A stretch of 64,000 bases of DNA from Galerina marginata (lineage: Eukaryota; Basidiomycota; Agaricomycetes; Agaricales; Galerinaceae), in contig JAECYW010000004.1 in assembly GCA_023014335.1 (NCBI GenBank), forward strand, positions 1,736,001 to 1,800,000, read 5' to 3'. This document shows positions 1 to 12,197 of the stretch, in pieces. The position numbers and the translations under genes were made by a program. Numbering within the stretch: the stretch's first letter is position 1; the number at the start of each line of letters is the position of its first letter. The notes under the pieces were generated by a model, which was not told where the DNA came from, searched no databases, and saw only the letters and a list, made by a program, of their open reading frames with translations.

Positions 1-3000
1 TATCGGTATGTTCGTCTACCCCCGAGTGAGTAATTCGGTTGACTGCCTCAGAATCTTCTCAACTTCTATATGTATCGGGATAACCTTGTCTCGAGTGCAA
101 CGCCTTGCATTGAGAAGTGGGTACCCCGCCTGTGGCGTATACGGGCACTTTAACCCTTAAGCTGCTGTCCCTACTTCTATGCGCGTTGAGTTCCCGGTAA
201 AAGGAACTTACGAGAACCTCCAGGAACACCCTGCATCTGTTACATGTGGATATTCTACGATAGACCCCCTCCTTCTTCGACAGCGTGACTGGCTAAAAGC
301 GTCGCCAACGATATCTATCAATTGGTCCTTGGACCCCAATTCACCAATTGATCGAGGAATGAACGAATTATGTCAGTCGGTTACATCGCAATACCCGCGA
401 CTGTGGTGACCCTTCTCAATCCCACGGCGAGGCTGCTCATGAGGCCGTATTGGCGAGGTCTTGGGCTGATCGTTTCCTGAAATGGAACCGGATGCAGGCC
501 TCGACAAACAGTGCAGAAAAATATTTTCGCCCCCGGGGCGACCAGCATGACTCGGGACCTTACTACCGACCCTCATCTCCGTCGATTCGAATGACTCAAG
601 GCATCCTGTAAAAAGACGGAACTCTGGCGAATAGATGGGGTCGGATGTCGAATGCGCTTAAGAACACAGTCTATCATAATAGATTGAGGCGACTCGGACT
701 TTTGACTGTGATCTTCGAAAATCAATCAGCGTTAGAGCTCACCCCGGCTCGAATTTTTTGAGCCGAGCTTTGTAGGCGACCTGCGATAAATTACAAGGTA
801 AGCGACTCGACTTTGTGAGTACAGTAAATGTCACCGTAGCCTTCTGTCAGCGTTTCATCGTTTCACACTGGACGTTCAGACGTTCTTGCCTCGGAGACCA
901 AAAATGCAATTGTTGCGTCAGTTAAGCTTTCCTGACCCTGGCTTTCACTAATTCGGCCAAATTATCGAATAAGTTCCAATCAATACCTCGGTCTGCGACT
1001 TGGAGGATGTCCGGGCGAGGAGATTTCATTGTTCATGACACTCCACGACGGTAGGCAAGCTGTTATCTGACGTGGCTACGGTATGCCTGATCGGCCCCCC
1101 ACATCAAGATATTTTTGTCCGTACACCTGGCGCACTGTGTTTTTGCACAAAATCACAACTGATTCGGGGAAAGCCTGACATCTTCCTCGTCTTGTTCTCA
1201 ATTGAGAGAAGCTGAGCCGGTTGTTAACGACGCCCATGCCAACTCCTCAGTCCTTGGGTCCTGCGCGAGAGTACCGCAGATCAATGTATTCATAGCTTTG
1301 ATTCACGGACCAACGATGATCACCTCATTGCATCTGTAACGATATCGTTTCTCCAGTGTTGCGGAAACAGAAATATTTCCGGAGGATCGGAATGCCTTTT
1401 TAAAGACAAGTGCTGTATAGTTCGTGGGTTCTATAACGTTTGGCAGTGGTCTCCCCTAAGGCAGACATCGATATTCTTGATGTGCCTACGGATCCCTTAA
1501 TTTTCCATTGAGACCCTTTGCTATCACCCCACCTGGCTTTTGGATAAGGAAAAGCGGCGAGATACTTGTATCTGGAGGCTCGCGGCCGGCTCTTGATAGC
1601 GTGGACTAACTCTCTCCATAGAACCCCAACGTGTTACTTAGAAGACATTCCAATAACCTAGAGATGTGGTCATGAAGACTTGCTCATTGGAGGTTTAATC
1701 GAGGACTGGTGGCCGCCGACACTGTCAGCTCGAGACGGAGGCCAGAACCCTGATTCTGTCATAGTGGACGTATTTTCTGCCCAACTTCCGTCCTATCGAG
1801 GACAGTTTGGACAGGGCGGGGGATATTGCGCGGACTTGGAACTTTAATGTAACTTGTGTGAATTCGGTCTGTATGATCGGTATGATCGGACGCCACACAT
1901 GACCGTCCCGTTTGTCCTTTGTCCACAGCAATGCGCGTATGTTCTTTCCTGCTAGAGTAAATATATCTATCTACAATTACTCCGCCGAGCAATTTTGTAC
2001 CTTGGGACGACGCAAGGCGGCTTGAACCAAAGCCCTCAACCACGATTAAAGCAACAGAAGCGCAATTCGAATTCAGTTTTAGGCTGACATGTGGGTGAAG
2101 GACACCAGAGGCAACCGCTAAAAATGTTTCTATAACCTTTCACCGGAGAATTGGGATTCTCCGTCTTAGGAGCGCCTGCGGCGAGGGCATATCCTTAAGC
2201 AGGAATCGCCCTAAAACGTTGTATATGAACTTGTATTTCTCCTTGCCATATGCAAGCATCTTGTGGCCATAGAATACGGGCAGAAAAGATACAAGAGACT
2301 TGTTAATAACTCCTGTTATCCAATCGCATCAAACTTCTCCCGAGACTGTCAGGTCGAACGAGATGGACGCGTCTTCAGGGGTTTTGTGCACGCAATGTGT
2401 GGCGGCGTACATCAAATCCTCTGCTGCGTCATCTGGGAAGGCTAAAAATCGAAAGCCAAGGCGAAAGACAACATGACATCTCTTTGGAGCTTGCCCTATG
2501 ATCGGTCAATCAGTATAACGTTTCAAAATGTCTAAATGTGCCCGTGGAGTGGTACCGAAGAACAACTATCACGCAGTCTCCAAAACTCGAGATAAAAATG
2601 TGAAACCAGATCGAGAAATACAAGAAAGCTTATTGTCAGCCGGGGAACAGTTTCTCTATCTGATCAGTTTTGTTGTTCGTGTTGAGAGTCCCATCGTGGT
2701 CAAAAAGCTGATCTCTGCGCCCACAGTGACGTGACTAAATGATAACAGTAACAAACTCTAAAATAATCCTAAAAGGTTGGCGGGATTTCCGGGGTCCCCG
2801 TCTGACTTCACAGCACATGAGTCTTGCAGACGCCTTCCAAACGCCTTGACAAAGCGCTGGGACAAAGCCGCCCGCTGCCGGACTTCACATGTGGTGAAAT
2901 AGAATCCGAAGCATTGCATGCACAGCAAGCCTGGATTTAAATAGGAACTGTCTCTCATGCACGACTCAGGTAACGATACATACAGAAAGAATATTAAAGC

Positions 3001-3130
3001 CCACAGTTCAGTGTTCACCCCCGGAAGTGAGCGTCGGGTTGCGGATAGGGACTGCATCGTTAATCGGAATTGTCATTTTGTAGATACAGGTATAATAACA
3101 CGATGTCCAGGCTATTCCTTCGTTCGGACA
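1..3130. other. gene-poor spacer, no supported gene
   Basis: About 3 kb at the left edge without a convincing coding region. Open frames here are short (under 100 codons), overlap on both strands and show no recognisable motif, low-complexity protein signature or consistent splice signals. It could be decayed repeat or the flank of a gene outside the window. Confidence 0.5.
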
Positions 3131-3672
3131 TCAGGCAGCCTCGATCTCCGCGATGTGCTTCTTGGACTCGTCGTCGCCCGCAGTCTTGAGGATCTGGTAC
3201 GAAAATAAGACGGGGTCAATGATGTCACGGTCGAAAGCTCAATCCGTGATATACGAACCTCCAGAAGTTTGTCAACGTATTTCTTGTAAGCCTCCTCCTT
3301 TGAAACTCCTTTGACCGAGGTCCAGGCATCCCTGATCATGAATAAATTAGGTTGAACCGATAGATGTATGATATTCAGTGGATCTGACCATTTTGCCTTG
3401 CCAGTGAAATCGAGCATGCCTGGGCGGGTGGTGGTGTTATCGCCCACCTTGGCTGGTCCTAAATCAGCCCACATCCGAGTCCGATTGTCGTGTTTCGACG
3501 CGTACCTTGCTTGAAGTACTTGTAGAACTGGCCATCGCAGGTTAACATCTCGTCTTGTGGGTAATTTAGAACGACTCACGTAAAGCTGATCGTCTGTCGA
3601 TGGTTTCACTGGCCCATCCTTGGGAAGACCCCCAATGATGGCCACGGCTTTCTCGAATTGTGCTTCAGACAT
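3131..3672 (-). CDS. ACB1: acyl-CoA-binding protein (ACBP), five exons
   Basis: Small cytosolic carrier that binds medium- to long-chain acyl-CoA esters and supplies them to lipid synthesis and vesicle traffic. Translation starts [13 protein letters not shown] and, after splicing, contains the family core: [46 protein letters not shown] and [12 protein letters not shown], ending in ...HIAEIEAA. The length of about 104 residues matches the usual 85-105. The acyl-CoA pocket residues of the YKYFKQA and KAKWDAW motifs are present. Four short introns are needed; the last runs 3194-3258, between LLE and ILK. Intron 1 follows DDQLY, intron 2 splits the A codon of FKQA, and intron 3 splits the W codon of KAKW. 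The start is the first ATG in frame with the motif. It is a single-copy housekeeping gene with no operon-like neighbours. Confidence 0.93.
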
Positions 3673-4412
3673 GGTGGTTGGATGGAGAGGGAGGTCGCGA
3701 CGACAATCTTGGTTGATCGTTATCATTTTGTGATTTGCCTTTTTGGGATAATGCAAGCCCCTATCGATATCTAAATAGCTCGATCGCACAGCAGTGCGTA
3801 CGCGTACGCGCACTGCCCTTAATTGTATATTAAACCAAGGACAGCTTATTCATCTCGCAGAAGTTACTGGGGTAAATGCAACTTACCCAAGGCGCGGATA
3901 GGCATTCTGTGCTGTGTAGAAGTAATGGAATACTCGACTTCAGTGGGGTGGATGTCAACCTCGCGGACATCATGAGTACTCGTACAATGCATCGCCTGTC
4001 GACGTTTATGGTTGCAAGCCGATGATCAGAAAGATATCCTATCTAATGAGAGCCCACAGAGGGTGTGGACTGAAGGAACGTGGGTTTCGCGCCGCGGAGG
4101 TCATTGTGCGGCGTTGGTCACCAACTGTCTTCTCAAGTCTGGGTAGGAATGATTGGTGTTTCCGTCTTTCTAACTCTTCACCGGTACCTACTTGTAAGTT
4201 GGTTAGTCCACTATGATCGTACATATCCCGATGGCGTCGCTATATGTCAAAACCTTGGAGAGAGAAAACTTTCAGGCTATACTAACAAAAGTTATTTTCG
4301 CCATTGGAGTTCTGTATTTAGGAGGTGTCAGTGACTCTGAGCGCTCAACGAGCGGCGATCGCGAACACAGCGTACATCATCCAGAAAGGGAGATCAAAGA
4401 TAAGATAACTCG

Positions 4413-4454
4413 CACGTGCAGATGTGACGATCATCACGCAATCACGGGCACGTG
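4413..4454. promoter_or_regulatory. two CACGTG E-boxes upstream of the PH-domain gene
   Basis: CACGTG palindromes lie at 4413-4418 and 4449-4454, about 170-210 bp before the PH-domain gene start. CACGTG is the general binding site of bHLH factors such as the Pho4/Cbf1 types. The spacing is seen directly; a regulatory role is inference. Confidence 0.3.
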
Positions 4455-4621
4455 CGCCCGAGCTCTCGCCTTCCAGTGTGACTGGGCTAATCGTCGACGT
4501 CGATCTGTTCGCCTTCTGACAGGACGACTGGGCACAAGGCCATCACCAAACTTCCATATCGCGCAAGCCACACCGAGCCCACCCCGGCGCTTCTAGTTTC
4601 CCAGAAAAATAACCGCCAAAA

Positions 4622-6381
4622 ATGGCACCCTCAGCAGCAGCGCCGCCAACGCCGCAGGAAATCCTGCGCAAGCTCTCGGTGCACTCCGTCGCGCGGGAGA
4701 GGGCCAAGGTGCGTGTGGGCTGATCGCCACCTCATCTGCGTTGGAATGTGAGCTGACGACGTGGATTGTGCTTTTGCAGCCGGCGAATCTTACAGTTGGC
4801 CCCGTTTCGGGCACCGAATCGGATTCGGACTCGATTCTGACCCCGGATGCGTCGACGCCCCTGGGGCATGGGCAGAGTATGCATGTGGGCCCGTCGACGT
4901 CGCAGCCACCGCTGTCATCTATTGCTGAGCGGCGGTCGGATAGTGGAGAGGACACGGAGGACGAGGACGCTGTGGAGGGTGGGTGGAAGACCGCCGACGT
5001 GCGCTCCAAGCCACGTAACTCGGTCGACGAGAGCGTCATCAAGGCGGGATATCTGTGGAAGAAGGGCGAGCGGCGAAAGGTTTGCTTGCGTCACTTTCTG
5101 CCCTGTGTTTTGTCCTCACCCTTGTCGTTTAGACGTGGAAGAAACGATGGTTCGTCCTGCGGCCAGCACACATCGCGTACTACAAGAACTCGGCGGAGTA
5201 CCAGCTGCTGCGCCTCCTGGAGCTCTCAGATGTGCACTCGTGCACCCAGGTCAACCTCAAACGGCATGACAACACCTTTGGCCTCATCTCGCCCGTCCGG
5301 ACGTTCTATCTCCAAGCATCCAGCCCTCAAGAGGTCCAACACTGGGTCCAAGCCGTCGAAGACGCGCGAGAGGCCCTCCTAGCCACGTCAACACAGACCT
5401 CAGCCACCGCACCCATCGCCATTCCCCGACCCAAAGGTGGTGCACGGTCCACATCACGCGGATCAGGTCCTCCGCCGTCCTCTTCCCCTAATTATGGGCC
5501 GACATCGTCAGATTCAGAGGACGCCATGACGTCCATGTCCACGCAGCAAGGGTACTCAGGGCCTACGGTGTCTCCTACGCAGGCTGCGTTTGCGCTATCA
5601 CCGTCCAGGGCATTTGCCCCGCAGAAGGATCCTGCCAAAGTGATCCTATCAGGCTATCTTATGAAGTGTGGATCTAAACGCCGGAACTGGAGGAAACGGT
5701 GGTTTGTGCTGACGGGTGAAAAGCTTGTTTATTCCGGCAGTCATATGGTTAGCCTTTCTCTCTCTTCAGTCATTCAATTCAGTTTCTTCGGAATCTTGTG
5801 GCTGAGATTCGTTTTTTGGATTATAGGATACAAAGCCTCATAGACAGTTTCCGTTTAACGACATACTTGATGCCCTCGAGTACGACCTCCCTAGGCAGGG
5901 CCCTGCAACGCCCTCCGTTGCATCGCAACCAGGGATCGGCACGGACACAGATGAAGTCAACAGCACACACACCTTCAAGATCGTCACGACGAAGCGGACA
6001 TTGCTGCTCTGTGCTCCAAGCGAAGACGACGAGATTAAGTGGCTAGGCGCGATCCGCGCGCTGATCGTCCGGCGTGCCGAGTCGGGGCAGGTGCCCGGGA
6101 AGGCGTCCAAGTCCCTCAGCTCTGGATATTCCTATTCCGGGCCCGGGAATGTGAATGATGCTGGGACGAGTGGGGGTGGGGGTGGCGCTGGTTTTGGCGG
6201 CGGAGGTCATTCCGCTACCGGAAACGCAATACCGGCAGCTGTGAGTGTGGGCGGAAGTTCCGGAATCAAGAGCAAGGCGCGGCGGTTGTCTGGCGCGGGA
6301 TCGACCCCTCATCACCATCAGCAACAGCACCATCATCATCATCCCGAGCATGAGACCCGTGAGGCCAAGGCATCCTCATAA
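4622..6381 (+). CDS. tandem pleckstrin-homology (PH) domain protein
   Basis: Probable membrane or phosphoinositide adaptor with two PH domains. Exon 1 (4622-4708) encodes MAPSAAAPPTPQEILRKLSV. Introns lie at 4709-4779, 5080-5132 and 5748-5826. PH1 begins KAGYLWKKGERRK, continues TWKKRWFVLRPAHIAYYKN and ends with a W-containing helix (EVQHWVQAVEDARE). PH2 begins ILSGYLMKCGSKRRNWRKRW and ends DEIKWLGAIRALIVRR. Both show the basic beta1-beta2 loop and the invariant C-terminal Trp. The N-terminus is acidic and Ser-rich, the inter-domain linker is Ser/Pro-rich, and the tail is Gly-rich and then His-rich (a run of about six His near the C-terminus). The closest architecture I recall is small tandem-PH adaptors of the Opy1/TAPP type, but I cannot assign orthology. 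The start is the first ATG, in frame through four exons to the stop at 6379-6381. Confidence 0.88.
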
Positions 6382-8028
6382 AAGGCAGAGCAGGCTCAAG
6401 AAGATATCCTCCCTGATCCGCCCACTCATCACCTAACGGTCTCTTCGGTTTAAACTCATCTTTGTCGACTGCCGTCGTCTTCTTTCTTGGACAGGGACTT
6501 TATTTTCCTATTGCTATAGTCCTCATTTAACTCGTTGATTCCCGGCTTGAGACCTCTTTCTTATTCCATCTCTTTCTGTTCCTGCTTTGCGTTGGATTGG
6601 GAAGACTTGAAAACGAAGTAACGAATTTTACCCGGCTTTCTTACCCTCCTCTCTTTCTGTTCTCGAGTTCATATCCCTATGGTCCAAATTTGTTCTACGC
6701 TATCAATTCTCAAGTGCCCTAATTGTATTATTTTGCTCAAGCCCAATTAAACCGAACGGATCTCCAAACTGTTCTCCCGCGGTTGATGATGTTCGCTGTC
6801 GATGGATGCTGTATTGAAAATTGGTACCCGTCAAGTTATAAAGTTATACTTAATAGGGTTGGTGGCAGGGTGGTTGCTAGTATCACGTTGATCGAAACTG
6901 CACTGCCAGATTGACTCTGTGGGAGGATGAGCAACGGAGGACGGAAGGTGGGGCAAGTTTCCGAAAATATATGACCATCACACAGGGAAGGGTTCGGAAT
7001 GGCATGATGAGCAGCCGCAGACCGCGGAAGTGAAAGCGAGCCTTGATCTGGATGAGTGGAAATCTTTCCCTGTTGGGTTGTGTTTCCGAGTCGACAAAGT
7101 GGGGTTTTTGTGGACTTTGGACTGGGTTGTTAGACATTGTGGGCGCACGGATATTGAGTTGAGGTGGTATGGCCGACCTTTAGGCGTCGAAGTTGTTGTC
7201 CCAAGAAGGACAATAAACAATAATAGCCACGACGATGCACATGCGCAAAGCGTTTCTTGTTATTATAACTGCACTCTTTTGTTCTCCCTATGCAAAGATG
7301 GTGGGCTAGCTGCCAAAGTCTGTTGCGATGCGCACTCGAGTGCGAGTCGCGCCATCTTCTTCGAAGACAAGTGGCATCACCGCGTTTTATTGAATCTATT
7401 CTGGTCCTACCACTGATTGAGCAAACGAACATAGCTTCCATCAATTAAAAGGCGCAGAGCTTCGTGTTATCGAGGCTATGGGTGTAATTTTCCTGTCCTC
7501 CGTGGGGGTGTTGTCAACGCCTCTGCATAACTGGGTGAACGAATCATCGCATTTGAGGAGCTTCTGGACACGCATTCGTTGGACTATCTAGGAAAGTCCG
7601 TGGATGGCGTTGTGAGGTACTTGGGTCGTGGCGAGGAGCTGAAGGGCAGGTTATAAATTGAGTTTACGATTTGAGGGAGAGCGGAACAGCCTGGACGGAT
7701 GAGGAGAATGAGAGGCCAACACGAGGCAGCGGAGGGACCCCAGGAAGCGCCGAAAGAGGAAAGGGGGTTTATGTGACGCGTGACAGCGAGCCCTTTTGGC
7801 AGGTTTTGCGGATGATCACTCTCTTCCGAAAACGACGACTACTCTAATCTGTTTGCCTACTTATACGACGCCATGATCTCGCTTTCTTGTCTCTAGTTCT
7901 CTGTTGAACATTGTATCATTCACTCCTGTTGTCTGCCTTTTCTGTCCTGTCACTTTGCTCTCTGTAGTCTCTTCATTCTCATCAGCCTCACACTGTATAC
8001 TTCACAGCACCTACAGGTTGCAAACGCA
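6382..8028. other. intergenic region between the PH gene and zinc-cluster gene
   Basis: About 1.6 kb. Pyrimidine-rich stretches just after 6382 and just before 8029 fit a 3' UTR and a promoter/5' UTR. Short overlapping frames around 6.9-7.4 kb on both strands show no homology I recognise. Confidence 0.5.
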
Positions 8029-10315
8029 ATGCCGGCCGCCCCCAAGTCTCCGCGATCCAAGAAGACAGCCAGCATATCAAAGCCCAAGGGAGCAGTCCGA
8101 GCCAAGTCTGGATGTTACACTTGTCGCATCCGACGAAAGGCAAGTCTCGTTTCCCATCCCGGTCTTTCACCGCCCCTTACTCATCAGTGGCGTCCCTTTC
8201 AGAAATGCGACGAGAAGCGGATGAACGACGCCGATGGCCCCTGCGAAACATGTCTTCGACTCAAGCTCGAATGCCTGGGCTTTGGAGCGAAGAGGCCTGA
8301 GTGGTTGCGTGTGAGTCAAATATACCCTCTGTCATGGTCGACCTTCGTTCGGCCTGAGTTGTACCCCCTCCCTTTCCGGCGCTGACTACATTTCTTTACT
8401 CTAATAGGAGACGTCTCGGGTTTCCGAGATTCGTGACCGTATCAAGGCGCATCTGGCTGCGCAGGGCATGATAAAGGGTCATGCTGGCTCAGGCTCTCGT
8501 AATGCTATCCAGGAGGACATCTTGCGTCTCAGCGACTACCGTGAAGGTCCTGTTGGTGGTGATATGACCTATCCCAGCCCAGGATCTTCCTCGTCCGCCA
8601 GCACCCCTCGCCGGGAGGACAGCGTCGAGAGTGATCGGCAATATCACGCTCCCCGCCTCATGCTCATGTCCTCCACGCGTGGCATGTTCGACCACGACCA
8701 GTACCCTGTGCATTCAGGTTGGTCGCCCTATTATTCAAGTCACGGACAAGAAATGATCTGAACACTGTTATGTAGATATACCCTCTCGCAGCGATAGTCC
8801 ATGCGATACCACGATGCATTCTTCTGTACACGACTTTGACCGTGATTACTATCAGTTCAACTCTCGGCTCGATGCTGTCGAAAGTGAGGACGAACTCCTG
8901 TATTATTATCGCTATTAGTACCTAATGTTATCGTATTGCTTTCGTGTTTTCAATTAGCTCCGGCAAAGAAGAGTTCATTCTCAAGGAGAGGTCTCTACGA
9001 ATACAATGGCGAGCCGTCACTGTCTGGGCTGTACACCATCGATGACGATGACGAGCACCCTTTTGGGACAGCGCCAACTGGACCAGGAGCGGTCACTCAT
9101 TTCTATCCATCCGAACATGTTGCATACGAATTCATCAACGAATCCCTGCGAAATTACGTCGACAACGTCGTCAAGATTCAGTACTTGCTAGGCGACAGAG
9201 ACGTATTGCCCGCTATGATCTGGGACGCCATTAAAAGCCACGCCGACTCTCATGATGCAGTGACATTACTTTCAAAAGCATACTATAGCCGACAAGACCA
9301 ACCATACGTCTCTGTCCTCCAAGATTTCGAAGTCACAGTAACCATCCGCACACTGAAAGTCTCTCTATCGAGCAAAGGCAGAGGACATTTTACCGCCGAT
9401 GACGCGATGAGTGCCTTACACGTTGTCTCCCTCTTCCTCTTTGACGGCGGTCAGGGAAAATGGAATGACTTCCTCAACCTCGCCGTCATGTACGTCGAGC
9501 ATATCCTTGAGAACCCCGCCTACTTCAACAACTACTCTGTCGCCCTCGAGGCCGCCAACGCCAAGGACGAATTCGTCGTCAAGACCACCATCTGGTTCGA
9601 CGTCCTCGCGTCGATCACGACGCAAGAGCCGCCCCGGCTGCTCAACTATATCCGCGAGCTGTTCAAGCCCGATCTCAGCTGGATCGGCCGGCCACCATCG
9701 TACTCGATGATCTCGCCAATGGGCTGCGAGAACATCGTCGTCTGGGCGCTCGCCGAAACGTCCTATCTCTCGTACTGGAAGCGCCGGCACGAGCAGACTG
9801 GCTCCCTCAGTATTCCCGAACTCGTGCGCAAAGTCGCTGAGATCGAACAGTACCTCCGCCCGGGCCCGCGTCCCGAGCGACCGCAGAGCACGTCGGAGGA
9901 CTGGTCGCGCTATCTCACCTCGGAGATCTTCCGCACGTCGACCAAGCTGTTCCTCAAGACCGTCGAGTCGGGTGACTATCCGCACGTGCTAGAGATCAAA
10001 GACGCGGTGAACGACACGTTCCGTGCGATCTGCGACGGTTCCAACATCCTCTCCAGCACCCCAGACTCCCTGGCCGCGATCGTGCGGAGCACTGTGTTCT
10101 GCATCTTCATCTGCGGCAGCCTGACGACCGACCCCAACCAGCAGAGGATCTTGTCGCTGCATTTGGAGCAGAGCAGGGGGCAAGATGGCGCAGGCGTCGG
10201 CAACTGTTCGACAGCGTTGGGCCTTTTGCGGGAGCTATGGGCGCCACCTCAGCATCCCGTAAATCCCGTAAATTGGCGTCAGTTGCTGAAAAGGATGGAG
10301 GTCCTCCTGGTATGA
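8029..10315 (+). CDS. Zn2Cys6 fungal transcription factor, upstream paralogue
   Basis: Nuclear DNA-binding regulator of the Gal4-type zinc-cluster class. Exons are 8029-8139, 8203-8310, 8408-8717, 8776-8883 and 8958-10315, giving 664 residues. The N-terminus is basic (KSPRSKKTASISKPKG). The cluster reads GCYTCRIRRK / KCDEKRMNDADGPCETC, then LRLKLEC, so all six zinc-binding Cys are present. A linker with ...GFGAKRPEWLR follows, then a long helical C-terminal region resembling the fungal_trans_2 regulatory domain (for example DAMSALHVVSLFLFDGGQGK and ETSYLSYWKRRHEQTGSLSI). Intron 1 (8140-8202) has a GC rather than GT donor (AAAG|GCAAGT) and interrupts the zinc cluster; using the nearby GT would destroy the Cys spacing. 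The gene 2 kb downstream is a paralogue with the same domain order. The target pathway is unknown. Confidence 0.92.
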
Positions 10316-12197
10316 ACGAATGAACGAAACGAACGAAACAGCCGACACGAAGAGGACGTTTACATTTCCAACAAAACTATCCATCCACCCATCCGTCCAC
10401 GTAGCTTCCTCTTTCCCTTTTCTTTCATCTGCATTTCTTGTTTAGCACTCGCCTCAGTTTCGTGATCCATTCAAAATTAAACTGACAACAGTCAGTTCGA
10501 CGTAAACGCTCGGATCCGGTAGTTACATTTAATTTCTCTTTCTTCGATCCTTCTTGTCTTCATGAAACGCATACCTAATCTCGTCCTCCGTTTCCAAGTT
10601 CCAAATGTACAGATCACGCCTACCACATACAGACGTAGCCAGACATATTTTTTTTCTCGGTGAATCAATTCTGACTCTTGTTTTCTTGACTCTGAATCCG
10701 AGTGCCAATCCCGAGTCCGAGTGTCCGTGCCAATGGCTTTGTTTCCGATTCCGATTTTGACTCTCACAGAAACCGACGCAAGGTCGTGTTCCAAGTAACG
10801 GTATGACCACGGATGGACGGAGCATCCGGGAATGATTATCCCGCGGTTTCTCGACATCAAGCCGCATCTGCCTCGAGCTGCCCGACTTGGAGGTATGAAT
10901 CATACATCACAAAATGTAGTCTCGTCCATCATCGTCCGTCATCGATTCATCTTCCATCATTGTCTGAATAATAAAGTCTGAATTGGAATCATGCGCAGCT
11001 GGAACTGGTTTTGCACGATCCGAAAATAGGCTGGCATTCAATTATCAGCCTTCCGTCAAGTCGATCATATGTGCTTATACGCGATGACTGAGTGGGAGAC
11101 GGTCGTCTCCCAGAGGCGCAGTCAGCGGCAGCTAGTTAATCGACGTCTTGAAATTTTTATGATTTCTGTCAGAGCATGACTCTCTTATTCTGCACACTCC
11201 ACTCTGGCCTGGCATGAAGTGCATCATCTGGCAACCAATTGGACGGACACTCGACAGGCTTGTTCTATACTTACGCACACGACATAGGGGATGTATAAGC
11301 CAAAAGGTGAGCCAGATTGGCTCCTTGAGTCGAGAGATAAGTATAGGGCTGTGAAAAGCAGATCTGAACGGATCTGGCGACGGCTTCGACCTGTGCTGCA
11401 GTTCTGCCTTCTGGCGATCACACGTGCCAAGTAGAGGCGAGTCCCGTCCCGTTTTGGGTATGCACTGGATCTCAGGCACATCGAATCAGTGATGTCTGCA
11501 AGGCACATGGGGAAACCCACGGCTCTCTCAGAGCTGAGATTCGTGCGATTTCACGGTTAGATTTAGATGCGACGGTTTCGCGTATTTGCTAAGCCGCGGT
11601 TCCAACTACTACTCTACTTTATAGCTGTCTCCCCATTGCCTGGAAAGAGCGAGGAAGGTCAGCACGAGTAGGAATCCCCAGGTGGTTCATGTGGAGACCC
11701 TAAGTACCAGCAGATCGGACGCATTCGACTTCCGTGTCGCTGGCAAGGGAGCTCCGATGAGGATGGAATCAACGCAATCGCGTCTTGGACCAATCCAGTA
11801 AGTCGAGAGGCCGGGCTCTCTCGTAAACGGGAATCTGCCGATCAGACGTGCCGGGCTCAAAGCTTGACAGTGGCTACCTCCACCGACAAAATGAGAATTG
11901 GGACAACAGAGTCACCTTGTGTACACGCCCTTACTTTGGCCTCTATTTTTCCCAAACCCAAATCTATGTGCTTTCCTTGGAAACGCACCATCAACTGTTT
12001 TGAACCTCCCTTTTTTTAGATCGCTTTCCTTCTTCGTCGGTATCTGACCTATTTTTCCTACGAACCCTTTCCTCATAATCGCGTCTAACAAATTACTCCG
12101 ACCGTATCTTGCCTCTTTTCCTTTTCAGTTTCGTCCGGGTCATTTTATAATAACAGCATTTCATCCTTTCTCCATCCTTCTCTCCTCACCTTTGCGA
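10316..12197. other. intergenic region between the two zinc-cluster genes
   Basis: About 1.9 kb. T-rich and C/T-rich runs near 11.95-12.19 kb fit the promoter and 5' UTR of the downstream gene. Open frames near 10.5-10.9 and 11.1-11.5 kb on the minus strand are short, overlap each other in different frames and show no known motif. Confidence 0.5.

Noticed and set aside
9416..9985. 189-codon minus-strand frame opposite the first zinc-cluster gene
   Set aside because: It is an antisense shadow of the GC-rich coding exon 8958-10315; there is no independent motif and the sense frame is clearly conserved.
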